A stretch of 64,000 nucleotides of DNA from Piliocolobus tephrosceles (Eukaryota; Chordata; Mammalia; Primates; Cercopithecidae): positions 9,307,294-9,371,293 of the forward strand of contig NC_045436.1 in assembly GCF_002776525.5 (NCBI RefSeq). Direction: 5' to 3'. A program made the position numbers and the translations under genes. Position 1 is the first letter of the stretch, and each line of letters begins with the position of its first letter. Below the pieces are notes generated by a model. It ran no database searches, was not told the DNA's origin, and worked only from the letters and a program-made list of their open reading frames with translations. This document shows positions 23,343 through 34,599 of the stretch, in pieces.

Positions 23343-24054
23343 AATCTTAAATGTTACATATCTAGAATGAGAAGTGGTAAAATATATTTAAATATAAATG
23401 AGAATATGTTTAGTAAGATTTTCAGCGGGCATGGTGAATATGACAGAGCTCTCGATTTAAACTATGAAGTAGCTTTTTTTTTTAACATTGTACAAGGTAA
23501 GACATGTTTTAGAATTATCTTAAAATAATATGTTGGCATCATTATTATCTAGTTTTAACGGGTAAGTTTATGAGTAATATTTTTATGCACTTCTACATTT
23601 TCAAAATTCTGACTAGAGCACACTTAGACTTTATAATGGGAAAAGAGTTATTAAACAAATAAGGCCAAATGCATGCAATCAATAAGCAAAGATTAACGAA
23701 GAAGTAGCTTCAATTCAGATCTGTGTCTTTATACGTTCTGCTTTAACTTTATAATTTATCTTCCAACTTCTTTCTATGGATCATAATTGCACCGATAGTT
23801 GCTGCTGGTATTTTAAATTTAAAGGTCCATTTTTTTTTTTTTTTTTTTTTTAGAATAAGAGAAACTCCAAACCTCAGCATCACAAAATATAACCATGCAA
23901 CAAACACGCACATCAACCTCCTGAATCTAAAAAAAAGTAGAAATTCAAAAAAGAAGCTAATTTAATATTCGCATTTATCTCTTTTTCTGCTTTAAGTTAA
24001 AAGTTGAAAAACAGTCAGTGTGAAAGCTGACATAATTCAATTATACCTGTTTTA
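23343..24054. other. AT-rich DNA with a poly-T run
   Basis: A T-run of about 21 lies at 23830-23851 with no Alu body attached. No exon or other feature is supported. Confidence 0.4.
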
Positions 24055-24084
24055 TAGGGCATTCTTTTTTTTTTTTTTTTTTTG

Positions 24085-24184
24085 NNNNNNNNNNNNNNNN
24101 NNNNNNNNNNNNNNNNNNNNNNNNNNNNNNNNNNNNNNNNNNNNNNNNNNNNNNNNNNNNNNNNNNNNNNNNNNNNNNNNNNNN
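24085..24184. other. Assembly gap of exactly 100 N, flanked by the same sequence twice
   Basis: The gap is 100 N, the conventional size for an unknown gap. The bases before it (TAGGGCATTC at 24055-24064, then 19 T and a G) repeat directly after it (TAGGGCATTC at 24185-24194, then 18 T and GAGACGG). The two contig ends therefore overlap by about 30 bases, so the 24055-24084 copy and the gap are probably artefacts of an unmerged join at a poly-T tract. Confidence 0.95.
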
Positions 24185-24194
24185 TAGGGCATTC

Positions 24195-24495
24195 TTTTTT
24201 TTTTTTTTTTTTGAGACGGAGTCTTGCTCTGTTGCCCAGGCTGGAGTGCAGTGGCCGGATCTCAGCTCACTGCAAGCTCCGCCTCCCGGGTTTACGCCAT
24301 TCTCCTGCCTCAACCTCCCGAGTAGCTGGGACTACAGGCGCCCGCCACCTCGCCCAGCTAGTTTTTTGTATTTTTTTAGTAGAGACAGGGTTTCACCGTG
24401 TTAGCCAGGATGGTCTCGATCTCCTGACCTCGTGATCTGCCCGTCTCGGCCTTCCAAAGTTCTGGGATTACAGGGTTGAGCCACCGCGCCCGGCC
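24195..24495 (-). mobile_element. Young AluY of Old World monkey type
   Basis: Full-length reverse Alu, very close to the AluY consensus. It has CGCCCGCCACCTCGCCCAGC, TAGTTTTTTGTATTTTTTTA and GGGTTGAGCCACCGCGCCC, the variants I associate with Old World monkey AluYR-type copies. Target-site duplications are clear: TAGGGCATTC plus T's on the left (24185) and again at 24496-24510. Low divergence and intact duplications mark it as the youngest insertion in the window and suggest it may be polymorphic. Confidence 0.9.
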
Positions 24496-24510
24496 TAGGG
24501 CATTCTTTTT

Positions 24511-24887
24511 AATAAAAGTGATTTCAGGAAAAAAAAAAAAAAAAAAACGAGAGAAACTAGACAAGACTCATCAGCAGTAAGAGCCTGAATGCAGGAGATT
24601 CAGAGTTTTACGCCATCAAACAAGAGTGTCCATGCAAACTATCAGAGGCCAAAATTACTCATATGCATTTAGTTTGCAGACAGAGAGACACAGTCTCTGG
24701 AGCATCGAGAAATGAAACATATAATAAAGGTCTATGTCCACCTAATAGCTAATTGTAAAATCCTCTATAACTAATCCCACCTCACTCTTGAAAATTAGCT
24801 ACCACCTAAAGTACCAAAATTACAAAGAAGGCAAAGAATAAACTAGTGCCACCTGCTCCATTCCCATCTCTACATGCTCAAATCATG
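24511..24887. other. Short unique stretch between the AluY and a microsatellite
   Basis: Begins with an A18 run at 24530-24547. Nothing gene-like follows. Confidence 0.4.
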
Positions 24888-25193
24888 AGTCTTTTCTTTC
24901 CTTTCCTTTCCTTCCTTCCTTCCTCCCTCCCTCCTTCCTTTCTTTCTCTCCCCTTCCTTCTTTCCTCCCTTCCTTCCTTCCTTCCTTCCTTCCTTTCCTT
25001 CCTTCCTTCCTTCCTTCCTTCCTTCCTTTCCTCCCTTCCTTCCTTCCTTCCTTCCTTCCTTNNNNNNNNNNCCTTCCTTCCTTCCTTCCTTCCTTCCTTC
25101 CTTCCTTCCTTCCTTCCTTCCTGCCTTCCTTCCTTCCTTCCTGCCTTCCTTCCTTCTTTCCTTCCTTCCTTCCTCTCTTTCTCTCTTTCTTAC
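24888..25193 (+). repeat. (CCTT)n microsatellite, about 300 bp, contains a 10-N gap
   Basis: Long imperfect CCTT array with CCCTCCC and TTTC variants, interrupted by ten N at 25062-25071. It joins directly to the tail side of the reverse AluJ at 25194, so it most likely grew from that Alu's poly-A tail. The plus strand is all pyrimidine. Frames through it (Phe-Leu-Pro-Ser or Gly-Arg-Lys-Glu repeats) are artefacts. True length is uncertain because of the gap. Confidence 0.95.
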
Positions 25194-25477
25194 AGGGTCT
25201 CACTCTGTCACCTAGGCTGGAGTGTAGTGGCGAACTCACAGCTCACTGCAGCCTTGACTTCCTAGGCTCAGATGACTCCCCCAACTCAGTCTCCCAAGTA
25301 GCTGAGACTACAGGTGTGTGCCACCAAGCCAGGCAATTTTTTGTTTGTTTGTTTTTTGGTAGAGACAGGGTTTTGCCATGTTGGCCAGGCTGATCTCAAA
25401 CTTCTGGGCTCAAGCAATCTGCCCACCTTGACCCCCTAAAATGTTGGAATTATAGGCATGAGCCACTCTGTGCCAGG
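25194..25477 (-). mobile_element. Alu SINE (AluJ-like)
   Basis: Reverse Alu from AGGGTCTCACTCTGTCACCT to GAGCCACTCTGTGCCAGG, with the A-rich linker extended by GTTT repeats (25341-25357). High divergence and J-type wording (GCTCACTGCAGCCTTGACTT) indicate an old copy. Confidence 0.93.
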
Positions 25478-26747
25478 TTCTTCATTTCTAAGAAGTTAAG
25501 TGATTTCTGGCAGAAACAGAATAAAAATGGGCTACCTGGCACGGTGACTTTTCTACACTATCTCGTAAGTTTCTTCTTCCTTAATGCTATTCATTCCACA
25601 AATCAACTGGCTTTCTTTGGCTTATATTTTTCAGTAAACAAAGACAATTTATTGCATAATTTGTTTTGAAATTTTGGTTGTGAAAAATGTTTTACATTTG
25701 AACGAAGATATCAAATGACAAGAAATCAAGCTCTTAGCACTTGGGATTCAGCAGTGCTCTGCCCTGTGTTCAGCGACTCAGTTATTTACAGATCCAAGTA
25801 TACGCTCACTTAGTATTAAAAAATGGAGGAAGAGACAGCCAAATATAGAAGATTCTTTCGCAGCACTATGGTAATTTGACAAATTTTCCACACTAAAATG
25901 ATAGTTATATTCTAATTTAAGGAGAGTGAAATTGAGACTGAAAACTGGTTCCTTATTTCAGATGCATAGAGCAACATACCTCAAGAAATATGCCTCTGCC
26001 TAGTTACAGGGAGACGTGTGCTTTAGGAAACAAAGCGCTCACCCTCATGTTGCTATAGCTACACTTGTGTACCTGTAAGAATTCCGCAAAAATGAATCCC
26101 ATTATATTGAAGAACAAAACACCAGAGACATTTCACTTGACAGAAAATTTAAATATATCTCCTTACAGAATATGCATCACTTTTAGTCACTTTGCAGGGG
26201 AGTGACCTGTTACTGTAGTAGTTCCATTCATTATATATGCATAAATTTTAAGACTATTGCTATTTGCACAGTACAAAAGATATATTTGCATGCTGGGACA
26301 TAATGAGAATCCATCACAATGAAAAGTTTCATCGTTTATGGGAAAATGTTTCGTTTTAATATGCTTGGTTCTTCAATGTGGGAATATGCCACATTCTTTT
26401 GTAAACTCCTGTAAATTGGAAAGATCTTCCCCACTCCCTCATCAAGTGCTTCTGGACCATAGGCTTCACCTCTTTTGCTTGTCATGATAAAAAAAAAAAA
26501 AAGTTGTTAGAATAAAAGGGAAATGGAGATTCTTCTTTTTCTAAAATAGCAAGGCTTATGAAAAACTAGCATTAGTCCAAACCAGAACCAAAAATCACAA
26601 TTCACTTGTAAGCACTAATATTATTTATGCTACTATCCTACTGTTAATTATGTTATAAGGAACAAGCCTGTGAGACATACTGTTTCTACTTTTTTCCATT
26701 ATCTCATTTTCACTGAATTCCTTTAAACTTTTTCTTCTGATACAGTC
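25478..26747. other. AT-rich DNA without a recognised element
   Basis: No exon or repeat is supported. An A-run lies at 26490-26503. Confidence 0.4.
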
Positions 26748-26950
26748 TAGAGGCAGCATCATGCTGTCTTGAGGATCATAATCCCTTTATGTCTGAGACC
26801 TGGGCTTGAAGCCTTGACCATGTTCTTTATTAGTTGTCCCACTCTTCTACTAAATGGTGCTAATCAGAATCTACACCATATATTGGTTGTGAGGTTAAAT
26901 GAGAACTCTTACCCCAGTGCTGAACCCAGTAAGTTCTCTGTGTGAGTTCA
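26748..26950 (+). repeat. MIR SINE fossil, nearly full length
   Basis: Reads as MIR from head to tail: AGGCAGCATCATGCTGTCTT, GACCTGGGCTTGAAGCC, CTTGACCATGTTCTTTATTA, a GTCCCACTCTTCTACTAAATGG block, TGGTTGTGAGGTTAAATGAG, then CCCAGTGCTGAACCCAGTAA. Confidence 0.8.
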
Positions 26951-27738
26951 CTATTATCATTGGTAATTTTTCAGGAGCAAACATAATAGCAATTATAATG
27001 ACTGTGACACAGTGTACTACTAGATAGCTGGTAAGCAGAATAGCTAAATCTTATCAGTCACTGTGACTTGAGCTATTCGTAGCCCAAAACTTAAATACAG
27101 TGCTTTTGTCCCCATACCTAATGTCAGCATTAACTCTCAAACAAAGACATTTAGTCATTTAAAAACATTTTTTAAAGACACATAAATAGTATATGTTATT
27201 TTAACCTAGAGGTCTTTACTGTAACATGGATCCTGAGGATAACATTGTAGTAATAATTATGCTTGGAAATTCATCCACTTGCACATACTTACAACCCTGT
27301 ATCAGAGTTGAAGTGACAAACCAAAGACAAACTGTGCTCTAACAAACACTCAAATATTACCTCTATTTATATCTAAGTTTACATGTATGTCAGAGTCATA
27401 TCTATATCTATATATAAAGAACTATAACTTACAGGTAGTACTTGAAAAATTATAATGAATCAATAAATCCTACATTTTTTTTGCAGATTTGTCATGTTAT
27501 CTAGACAAAATCCTTCTAGAAACATTAAAGCAAAATCACCTTATCAGCTGTTACACAACTGAACTACCTCTCCATCCTGTTTGCCAAATAAAATTCTACT
27601 TTCCTTCACGTTTACCATTCTACTGGGGACAGCCCCAGTTCCACTTTGGTCTGTATCAAACGGTTTTAATGCCATATGCCAGCACATAATTTCCACTTAT
27701 TTTAGCATTGAGTTTTCCTGCCTTCATTTTATTTGATT
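26951..27738. other. AT-rich DNA, no gene called
   Basis: A TTTTTTTTGCAG acceptor-like string at 27475-27486 precedes a 66-codon open frame (27489-27689), but there is no donor or family resemblance. The end (27600-27700) looks like a decayed ancient repeat. Confidence 0.35.
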
Positions 27739-28044
27739 TTATTTTTTTTGAAACGGAATCTCACTCTCTTCCCCAGGCTGGAGTGCAATGGCATGATCGT
27801 GGCTCACTACAACCTCCACCTCCTGGGTTCAAATGGTTCTGGTTCTCCCACCCACCTCAGCCTCCCAGGTAGCTGGGACTGCAGGTGTGTGCCACCATGC
27901 TTGACTAATTTTTTTTGTGTCATTTGTAGAGGCAGGGTTTCACCATGTTGGCCAGGCTGGTCTCAAACTCCTGACCTTAAGTAATCTGTCCACCTCGGCC
28001 TCCCAGAGTGCTGGAATTACAGACCTGAGCCACCGCACCTGACC
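27739..28044 (-). mobile_element. Alu SINE (AluS-like), full length
   Basis: Reverse Alu with a short T-rich tail, both arms, and the head end GAGCCACCGCACCTGACC. A small insertion (GGTTCTGGTTCTCCCAC near 27834) duplicates part of the left arm. Confidence 0.94.
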
Positions 28045-28299
28045 CTGGCTTCATGATCACTTACCTCCCCTTCTACGATGCCCAATCTCAAGAGGTGCCC
28101 CTCTGCAAACAGTTATCTGCCTTTGAGACATCATGGCAGTAGACTACCCACCCTCGGCCTCTATTAAATTATCTGGTTATATTTAGGGACAAAAGTGAGG
28201 CAATTCTTTCCCCTGTTATCAATGCAGCACATCCTGGGAAAATGCAGTCATGAATCGGTCTCTTACATAAATGTACTTAAGATTTTTACTGTTCTCTAG

Positions 28300-28835
28300 A
28301 TTGGAACTCCTCAGTGTTTAATTCATATGCAAATCACTTGAGGAAACTGGTAAAATGTAGATTCATTGTACAGATGATGGAGAGCTTTATGGCATAGATT
28401 GTAGTCATGGTTTCACAGGTGTATACTTATCTCTAAACTCATCAAGTTGTATACATTAAAAATGTACAGCTTTAAAAACTGGATAGTGACAAATTATGCC
28501 TGTATATATTTATGAGGTATGTGATGCTATAAGTATATACGGTGGAATTATTGAATTAAGCTAATTCACATATCCATTACCTCAAATACTTATTACTGAT
28601 TCTTTCTATTTAAATAAAACATTGACTTTTTTATATCAATCATGCTTCAATAAATTATTTAAAATAAAAAAAAATGTAGATTCAGATTCCATAGGCTTGG
28701 GGTGGGACTTGAGAATTTGCTTTTCAAGTAACTCTCAGATGATCCTGATGAGGCTGTTTCAAGGCTCACACTTTATCAAACCAGGAGCTAAAGTGATCCT
28801 AATACTATCCTTTATTTTGATAACTGTCATTTCAT
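28300..28835 (+). mobile_element. MER5A-type (hAT) element split by an L1 insertion
   Basis: The first part (28300-28365: GCAAATCACTTGAGGAAACT) and the second (28685-28835: GGCTTGGGGTGGGACTTGAG, GAATTTGC, CTCAGATGATCCTGATGAGG, then ACACTTTATCAAACCA) together read as one MER5A. They are interrupted at 28366-28670. The orientation follows the usual reading of the consensus. Confidence 0.8.
28366..28670 (+). mobile_element. L1 3'-end insertion with target-site duplication
   Basis: 5'-truncated L1 tail: GGTTTCACAGGTGTATACTT, CATCAAGTTGTATACATTAA, ATTTATGAGGTATGTGATGC and CATATCCATTACCTCAAAT, ending in an A-rich tail. The 14 bases AAAATGTAGATTCA occur on both sides (28352-28365 and 28671-28684), which is a clean target-site duplication within MER5A. 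Confidence 0.88.
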
Positions 28836-29391
28836 TCAACTTTATTAATGTAAAATTTGGCATACTCCTCTATAATTTTTGTCCCATAAATTCTAGCTTT
28901 CCATAATTCAATGTTTAATGGGACACAGCCCTCTTTCTGGAAGTTTAACACTGTAAAGGGCATGCATATCTTCTGGTAGAGACTTTTATGAATCTTTTCC
29001 ACAATATTTCAACCAGTTATCTAAACACTGGGCACGCACATACACATCAACAGTGACAGGAGATGGAGATACTATTTTGTCTCTCATAATCCTCATCAAA
29101 AGGATATTCTAGAACATTATCAGATGACATTGGTAAAATAAAATGAAAAATGAGAGCATTTTAAATTTATTTTTTACTTTCCATTTTTTTGGGAGGGTGT
29201 AGGGTAGTTGAAGATACAACAAAGTTTCAAGTCTATCAACTACAGGAGAGGGTAACAATGCCTGAAGTCTCTCACTTTATTCATTCAAAAACTCTTACAT
29301 ACAATAAGATTAGTTTTTTTTTGTGGTGGAGTATATTGTTAGTGATGTAATGATTCATGATAATTCTTTCCATCATTCTTAGCCAAAGAGA
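28836..29391. other. AT-rich DNA
   Basis: No gene-like feature; a T8 and a short G-rich piece (GGGAGGGTGTAGGGTAG, 29192-29208) are the only local features. Confidence 0.35.
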
Positions 29392-29500
29392 GCCTGGGAC
29401 AAAGTTGGGCTTAAATCTTAAATCTTAGTTCTGCCACTAACTAGCTTTGTGACCTACAGCTCAATCTTAGAAAATGTCTGACACTTAATATTCATTTGAT
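29392..29500 (+). repeat. MIR SINE fragment
   Basis: GCCTGGGACAAAGTTGGG, then TTAGTTCTGCCACTAACTAG, then CTTTGTGACCTACAGCTCAA: the tRNA-derived to core part of MIR in sense order. Confidence 0.75.
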
Positions 29501-31577
29501 TATTCATTACTAATACTGCTCATACTGGTATATTACAGAGAACTTTGAAATTATAGTTGTGGACATGACCATACGGCAAGAATGAGGTCAGGGTGGATGA
29601 CTGCCTTGGAGCACGCAGGAGCAGGGATGCGAGGAGGTTTTGTAGAGCCTTCAATTTTCCCACTGGTCCCTTTTTTAAGTTTCCAAGGTTTTCCACGTGT
29701 TATGAATCTAACCCTACACAGGGATAGAAAATGTTACAGAACAGAACTAAGACCAGTGAAGAAATTATCTACTAGAAAATAGCGACAAGAATTCAGAAGT
29801 CGTCAAATTCACAAACTGACAGAAAATTTGATGTCCATAAAGTTTATGTTGACCTAAATAAGGGCAAAAATATATTCTGAACATCTGAGGTAAATGTATC
29901 TAATTATTTCTTAGACCTTCCTAAAAAACGTTTCGGTCACATTGTCCTGGAAAATTGTATAAGCAACACACATCCTTACTAGCTCCATTTTAAATTGAAT
30001 TAAATAAAGAATAACTTATTTATTTAAATTTAGTATAAACAGTGAAAAACAGTGTTCAAGTTAAACACAATTTTGAAAAAAATGTACACTGATAAATGGT
30101 CAAGGAAATTTTAAACATATATACATTTAACTGCAGTATAATATTTCCAACTATGGATCAAATGAACATCCGGAATTTGCTCAACAATGAAATTTAGGGG
30201 CTTCAGTTTCATTATTAAGATCTTGAGAAAATTTCACAGGACTTCAGTGCCGTCATTGCAGTGTTCCATTAGACCTCTTAGAATGTAACCATTTTCATTT
30301 ATGGCACAGGTAGATACTGAGTCAAATGTCATGGCACATTTATTTGATGTCATGGCATAGTTATAAATATATTATTGACATTTGATTACTTTGCAAACTG
30401 TTATTATATATTTATTTAATGTATTTATTTTTGGGGATTGTCTATTGAGGTTTTAAAATTTCTTCCTGATTTCAGAGATATAACTTGCTGTTTATTCTGG
30501 AGAATAAAAACATGCAAATGAATTATTAAGATATGTATTTATAATTTAATTTTATTCAACAGTCAAATAATACAAATGTAGAAATATTACTTTCTAAATC
30601 TATGGGGATGCATAATGCAAAATTATAAATAACTTAAACCATACTGAATATGTTTGAATAAAATTTTTACTGCTGATTCCTACTATATTTAATTATTAGG
30701 TATATTATGTATTTTTCCTCCAGGTACCAGATACTTTAAATAACAAATGCTATTTTTATGGTACATTATCATATCATTTAGAATATGAACTGATTATACA
30801 TACTAAATTGAGTTACACATTATTCTCACCCCTAATGCTGACTTGGATACATTTCTCTACTGGAAACTATAGGAAAGCTGAAGCACCAGCTAACATTTAT
30901 ATGACAACAGAAAACCCCAAATAAAAAATATCTGGATCTGAACTAAAGTGAATGCATCTGATGAAATCTAAATTGCAATGGCATAACATTATCTAGTAAT
31001 GTTAACATAAAAGCTGCTAGAATCCAAATTTACCTTATAGATAACACAAAAGTTAAGTGGTGTTACTAAAATTTGATTCTTAGGACATTTCTACAGGAGG
31101 CAAGTGTATTCAAATGTTCTGTGCAATTTGCCTCAAGATGTCTTTTTCAGTAATGATCATTTATAAGGCTTGTAATGAAACACAAAGAGTGAGAGAACAC
31201 ATGGTTATGTGGGTGTTAGGAAGGTAAACGTAAATTCCGGGCCCTGGAACCAATTTCTTAGAAAAGGCTTCCCCGCATCACCTCATCCTAGTTCAAAATA
31301 ACTAATTGCACTTCAAAATTTTAAGGAACAAGTTAAATAAGAACAAGGACTGGCGTTCCACTATAATGGCCAAGGTGTTAATTATTCCTAATTATATGAA
31401 ATCATTTCCAAGTATATCGCTGAAAATCCTTGATTTACTAGGGTTGGGGAAGTTTGGGGGAGTAACTAGGTGAGGTTTTAGCTACATCTCTCTTGTACCT
31501 ATGGGCTTATCTTATGCGAGTGCTTTCCTTGCTTGAGACTGTTTGTTAACAAGAATAGACTCTAAAGAAATAACACA
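29501..31577. other. Long AT-rich stretch without a recognised element
   Basis: The stretch is very AT-rich (especially 30000-30800). There is a short local repetition of GTCATGGCA (30330-30358) with a period near 21. No open frame with splice signals was found. Confidence 0.4.
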
Positions 31578-31882
31578 GGCTGGGCCCGGTGCCTCATGTC
31601 TGTAATCCCAGCACTTTGGGAGGCCAAGGTGGGCAGATCTCGAGGTCAGGAGTTTGAGACCAGTCTGGCCAACATGGTGAAAACCCATCTCTACTAAAAA
31701 TACAAAAATGAGCCAGGCACGGTGGCAGGCACCTGTAATCCCAGCTACTCTGGAGGCTGAGGCAGGAAAATTGCTTGAATCCGGGAGGCAGAGGTTGCAG
31801 TGAGCCAAGATCACGCCACTGCACTACAGTCTGGGTGACAGAGCAAGACCCTGTCTAGGGGAAAAAAAGAAAAAAAAAAAAA
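31578..31882 (+). mobile_element. Alu SINE (AluS-like), full length
   Basis: Complete left arm (GGCTGGGCCCGGTGCCTCAT), linker, right arm (GGCAGAGGTTGCAGTGAGCC) and A-rich tail with G interruptions. Confidence 0.95.
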
Positions 31883-32084
31883 GAGCAGAGAAGCTCTCTG
31901 GATTGTGTGAGAGAACAGAACAACACATTTCATTCAGAGTGATGTTGGAAAGTAGCAATTCAAATATATATGGGTCCTGGACTTTTTCAGGTGTTCTAAA
32001 ATTCCTTTGGGCTTTCTGTTTTGTGGAATGATTCTAGGACTAAATTCTCCACATACGTTCCATTTACTGGTCATTAAAAATGAT

Positions 32085-32425
32085 TTGAGATACAGAGCAA
32101 TAACAATCAATTAACTACAGGCAAAAAACATGCAGGGATCTCACAAACAATATTGAGTGAACAGAAGCAAGACTCAAAAAGGTACTAATTGTATGCTTCA
32201 ATTTATATCAGTTCAAAACTGAGGAAACTAATCTATGATGTTAGAATTGAGGATGGTAGTTACACTTAAGAGGGATTAGGGAGAAAGGGAGGAACAGTAG
32301 ATGACAGGGACTTTCTCTAGTTTGGATTGAGTTGCTGATTATACGAGTAGGTTTAGTTTGCGAAAATTCTTTGAATTCAACACCTATTATTGGTGAGCAA
32401 GTTGTACTTTAATAAAAGTTGATTT
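32085..32425 (+). repeat. Old L1 3'-end fragment (L1M type)
   Basis: CATGCAGGGATCTCACAAAC, ATATTGAGTGAACAGAAGCA, then GTACTAATTGTATGCTTCAA, TTTATATCAGTTCAAAACTG, GATGGTAGTTACA and finally GTTGTACTTTAATAAAAGTT: the standard order of the L1M 3'UTR, well diverged. Confidence 0.75.
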
Positions 32426-32558
32426 TAAATGATTTGAGGCAATCAGAGAGGGAAGATATCTATATAACCTATAGTGGTATTTACATTGTGTAAATTGTGT
32501 GAAATGAGTAATGTCAATCTGTTTACAATGAGTAGATCAATTCATTTAGAAATAATAA

Positions 32559-32875
32559 GGCCAGATGCGGTGGCTCACGCCTGTAATCCCAGCACTATGG
32601 GAGGCTGAGGTGGGTGGATTACAAGGTCAGGAAATCGAGACCATCCTGGCTAACATGGTGAAACCCCCTCTCTACTAAAAATACAAAAAATTCCCCGGGC
32701 ATGGTGGCGGGCACCTGTAGTCCCAGCTACTCGGGAGGCTGAGGCAGGAGAATGGCGTGAACCCAGGAGGCGGAGCTTGCAGTGAGCAGAGATCGTGCCA
32801 CTGCACTCCAGCCTGGGAGACAGAGCAAGACTCCATCTCAAAAAAATAAAAAATAAATAAAAAATAAAAACACAA
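32559..32875 (+). mobile_element. AluY SINE with target-site duplication
   Basis: Full-length copy with Y-type wording (TCGAGACCATCCTGGCTAAC, GAATGGCGTGAACCCAGGAG, GGAGCTTGCAGTGAGC). The tail is A-rich with AAATAAAT units. AGAAATAATAA is repeated on both sides (32548-32558 and 32876-32886). Confidence 0.95.
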
Positions 32876-33048
32876 AGAAATAATAAAATCAGGGAGTAGA
32901 CCAATTTTATGTTTAAAGAAATCTGTAATCATAAACCAGGTTCATTGCTGAAATGAAGTACTGTTCTCATAACAATAGATTTCAATTTTGTTTGAAATAA
33001 AAAAATGAAAAATGGGTTTCAACTTCTGTACTTTAGTGGTGGTTGTTC

Positions 33049-33334
33049 ATTTTTTGAGACACAGTTTTGCTCTTGTCGCCCAGGCTGGAGTGCCATGGCG
33101 CGACCTCAGCTCACTGCAACCTCTGCCTCCTGGGCTCCAGCGCTTCTCCTACCTTGGCCCCTCAAGTAGCTGGGATTACAGGCACCTGCCACCATGCCTG
33201 GCTAATTTTTTTTTTTTTTTTCAATAGAGACGAGGTGGCACTATGTGGGTCAGGCTGGTCCTGACCTCAGGTGATCCACCCGCCTTCGCCTTCCAAAGTG
33301 CTGGGATTATAGGCATGAGCCACCGCGCTGGGCC
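33049..33334 (-). mobile_element. Alu SINE (AluS-like)
   Basis: Reverse Alu from TTTTTTGAGACACAG to GAGCCACCGCGCTGGGCC. A T17 run in the middle linker (33207-33223) is longer than usual. A short piece of the right arm is deleted around 33255. Confidence 0.94.
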
Positions 33335-33615
33335 TAATTTTTTACCTCTGAACACCCTATGGATAATAAAATCCATTTCCTCATTTAAGTTATCCGAGTT
33401 TATTAAGAAATTGCATAAATACTTATAATCAGGTACGTGTCATATGCTTTGCAAATATCCAACTCTACTTTCAGAAAAAAATAAAGAACTTTTAAAATAT
33501 TCCTATTTGACAAAAAGGAGGAAATGAGACTCAGAAGGTTGAAGTATCTTCTCTGAGATCAAATCACCAGTAAGAATAAGAGCTCTAACATTAATCTTGG
33601 ATTTTCATTCATGAC
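33335..33615. other. Short AT-rich spacer
   Basis: No feature is supported apart from a MIR-like fragment around 33500-33570 (AGGAGGAAATGAGACTCAGA) that is too weak to call. Confidence 0.3.
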
Positions 33616-33835
33616 ACCAACGGTTCTCAACTCCCCGTGTAACAGAATGAGATCACTGTGCAACAGAGGGCTTGTTCAACACCGGCTTCAGCAATCCACT
33701 CTCGGGCCTTCTGGTTCAGTGGGTGTGGACTGGGCCCAGGAACATGCATTTCACACAAGTTCCCAGGTGACACTGCTGGGGCTGGTGGAGCACCACACTT
33801 TAGGACCGCTGTGCTACCCCAGGCTGTCTGTGGTC
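33616..33835 (+). mobile_element. MER5A-type (hAT) element
   Basis: GGTTCTCAACTCCCCGTGTA, then TTCTGGTTCAGTGGGTGTGG, GCCCAGGAACATGCATTTCA, AGTTCCCAGGTGACACTGCT and CACCACACTTTAGGACCGCT follow the MER5A consensus order closely. Confidence 0.8.
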
Positions 33836-33902
33836 TCTCTCCCTTACTTGCCTGTGCCCACCTTGAGGTTGACAGCCTGGTCATAAGTAGATGATTGAAG
33901 AA

Positions 33903-34255
33903 AGTCTTCTTTTTTTTCTTTTCTTTTTTCTTTTCTTTCTTTTCTTTCCTTTTTTTTTTTTTTTTCTTTTTTTTTGAGACAAGTCTTGCTCTGTCACCCA
34001 GGCTGGAGTGCAGTGGCATGATCTCAGCTCACTGCAACCTCCACCTCCCAGGCTCAAATGATTCTCCTGCCTCAGCCTCCCGAGTAGCTGGGATTACAGG
34101 CGTGCACCACCTCTCCGGCTAATTTTTGTACTTTTAGTAGAGACGGGGTTTCACCATGTTGGCCAGGTTGCTCTCGGACTCCTGACCTCAAGTGATCCAC
34201 CTGCCTCGGCCTCCCAAAGTGCTAGGACTACAGGCATGATCCACTGTGCCCAGCC
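33903..34255 (-). mobile_element. Alu SINE with a long pyrimidine tail
   Basis: Reverse Alu whose tail (33903-33974) has become a CTTTT/T tract of about 70 bases. The body runs to TGATCCACTGTGCCCAGCC. AAGAAAGT on both sides (33898-33905 and about 34259-34266) is a possible target-site duplication. Confidence 0.94.
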
Positions 34256-34351
34256 TTAAAGAAAGTTTTTATAAGATACTTGGAATGGCTCAGCTCCTCT
34301 TTGAATCCAATTAAGCATAAATTGCTGTGACAGAATTCCGGAAGGTGAGGT

Positions 34352-34445
34352 GAGTTTCCTCATTTTACAGATGAGGAACTGAGTTCCAGAGACCACAAGT
34401 GAACTGCCTGAGGGTCAGAAAACCAAGACAAGAACAGCTACCTGT
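34352..34445 (-). repeat. MIR SINE fragment, antisense
   Basis: TTCCTCATTTTACAGATGAG, GAACTGAGTTCCAGAGACCA, then AAGTGAACTGCCTGAGGGTC: the reverse complement of the MIR core. Confidence 0.8.
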
Positions 34446-34599
34446 TAGTATTTTCCTTCTTTAAAAGAATACAGCTTATTAAGCTGTCTAGAGAAACTAT
34501 GGGAACATCAGACAATAAACCATTTATCTTAGTGTTTTATCTGTTGTTTCAAACTGAGATGTGGGAAATAGAATTCAAATGTGTGTGCTCAACAGAGAT

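Noticed and set aside
24846..25265. Long frames of Phe-Leu-Pro-Ser or Gly-Arg-Lys-Glu repeats
   Set aside because: They are produced by the CCTT microsatellite, cross an N gap and end in an Alu.
27475..27689. Acceptor-like TTTTTTTTGCAG followed by a 66-codon frame
   Set aside because: No donor, no family match, and the end looks like decayed repeat.
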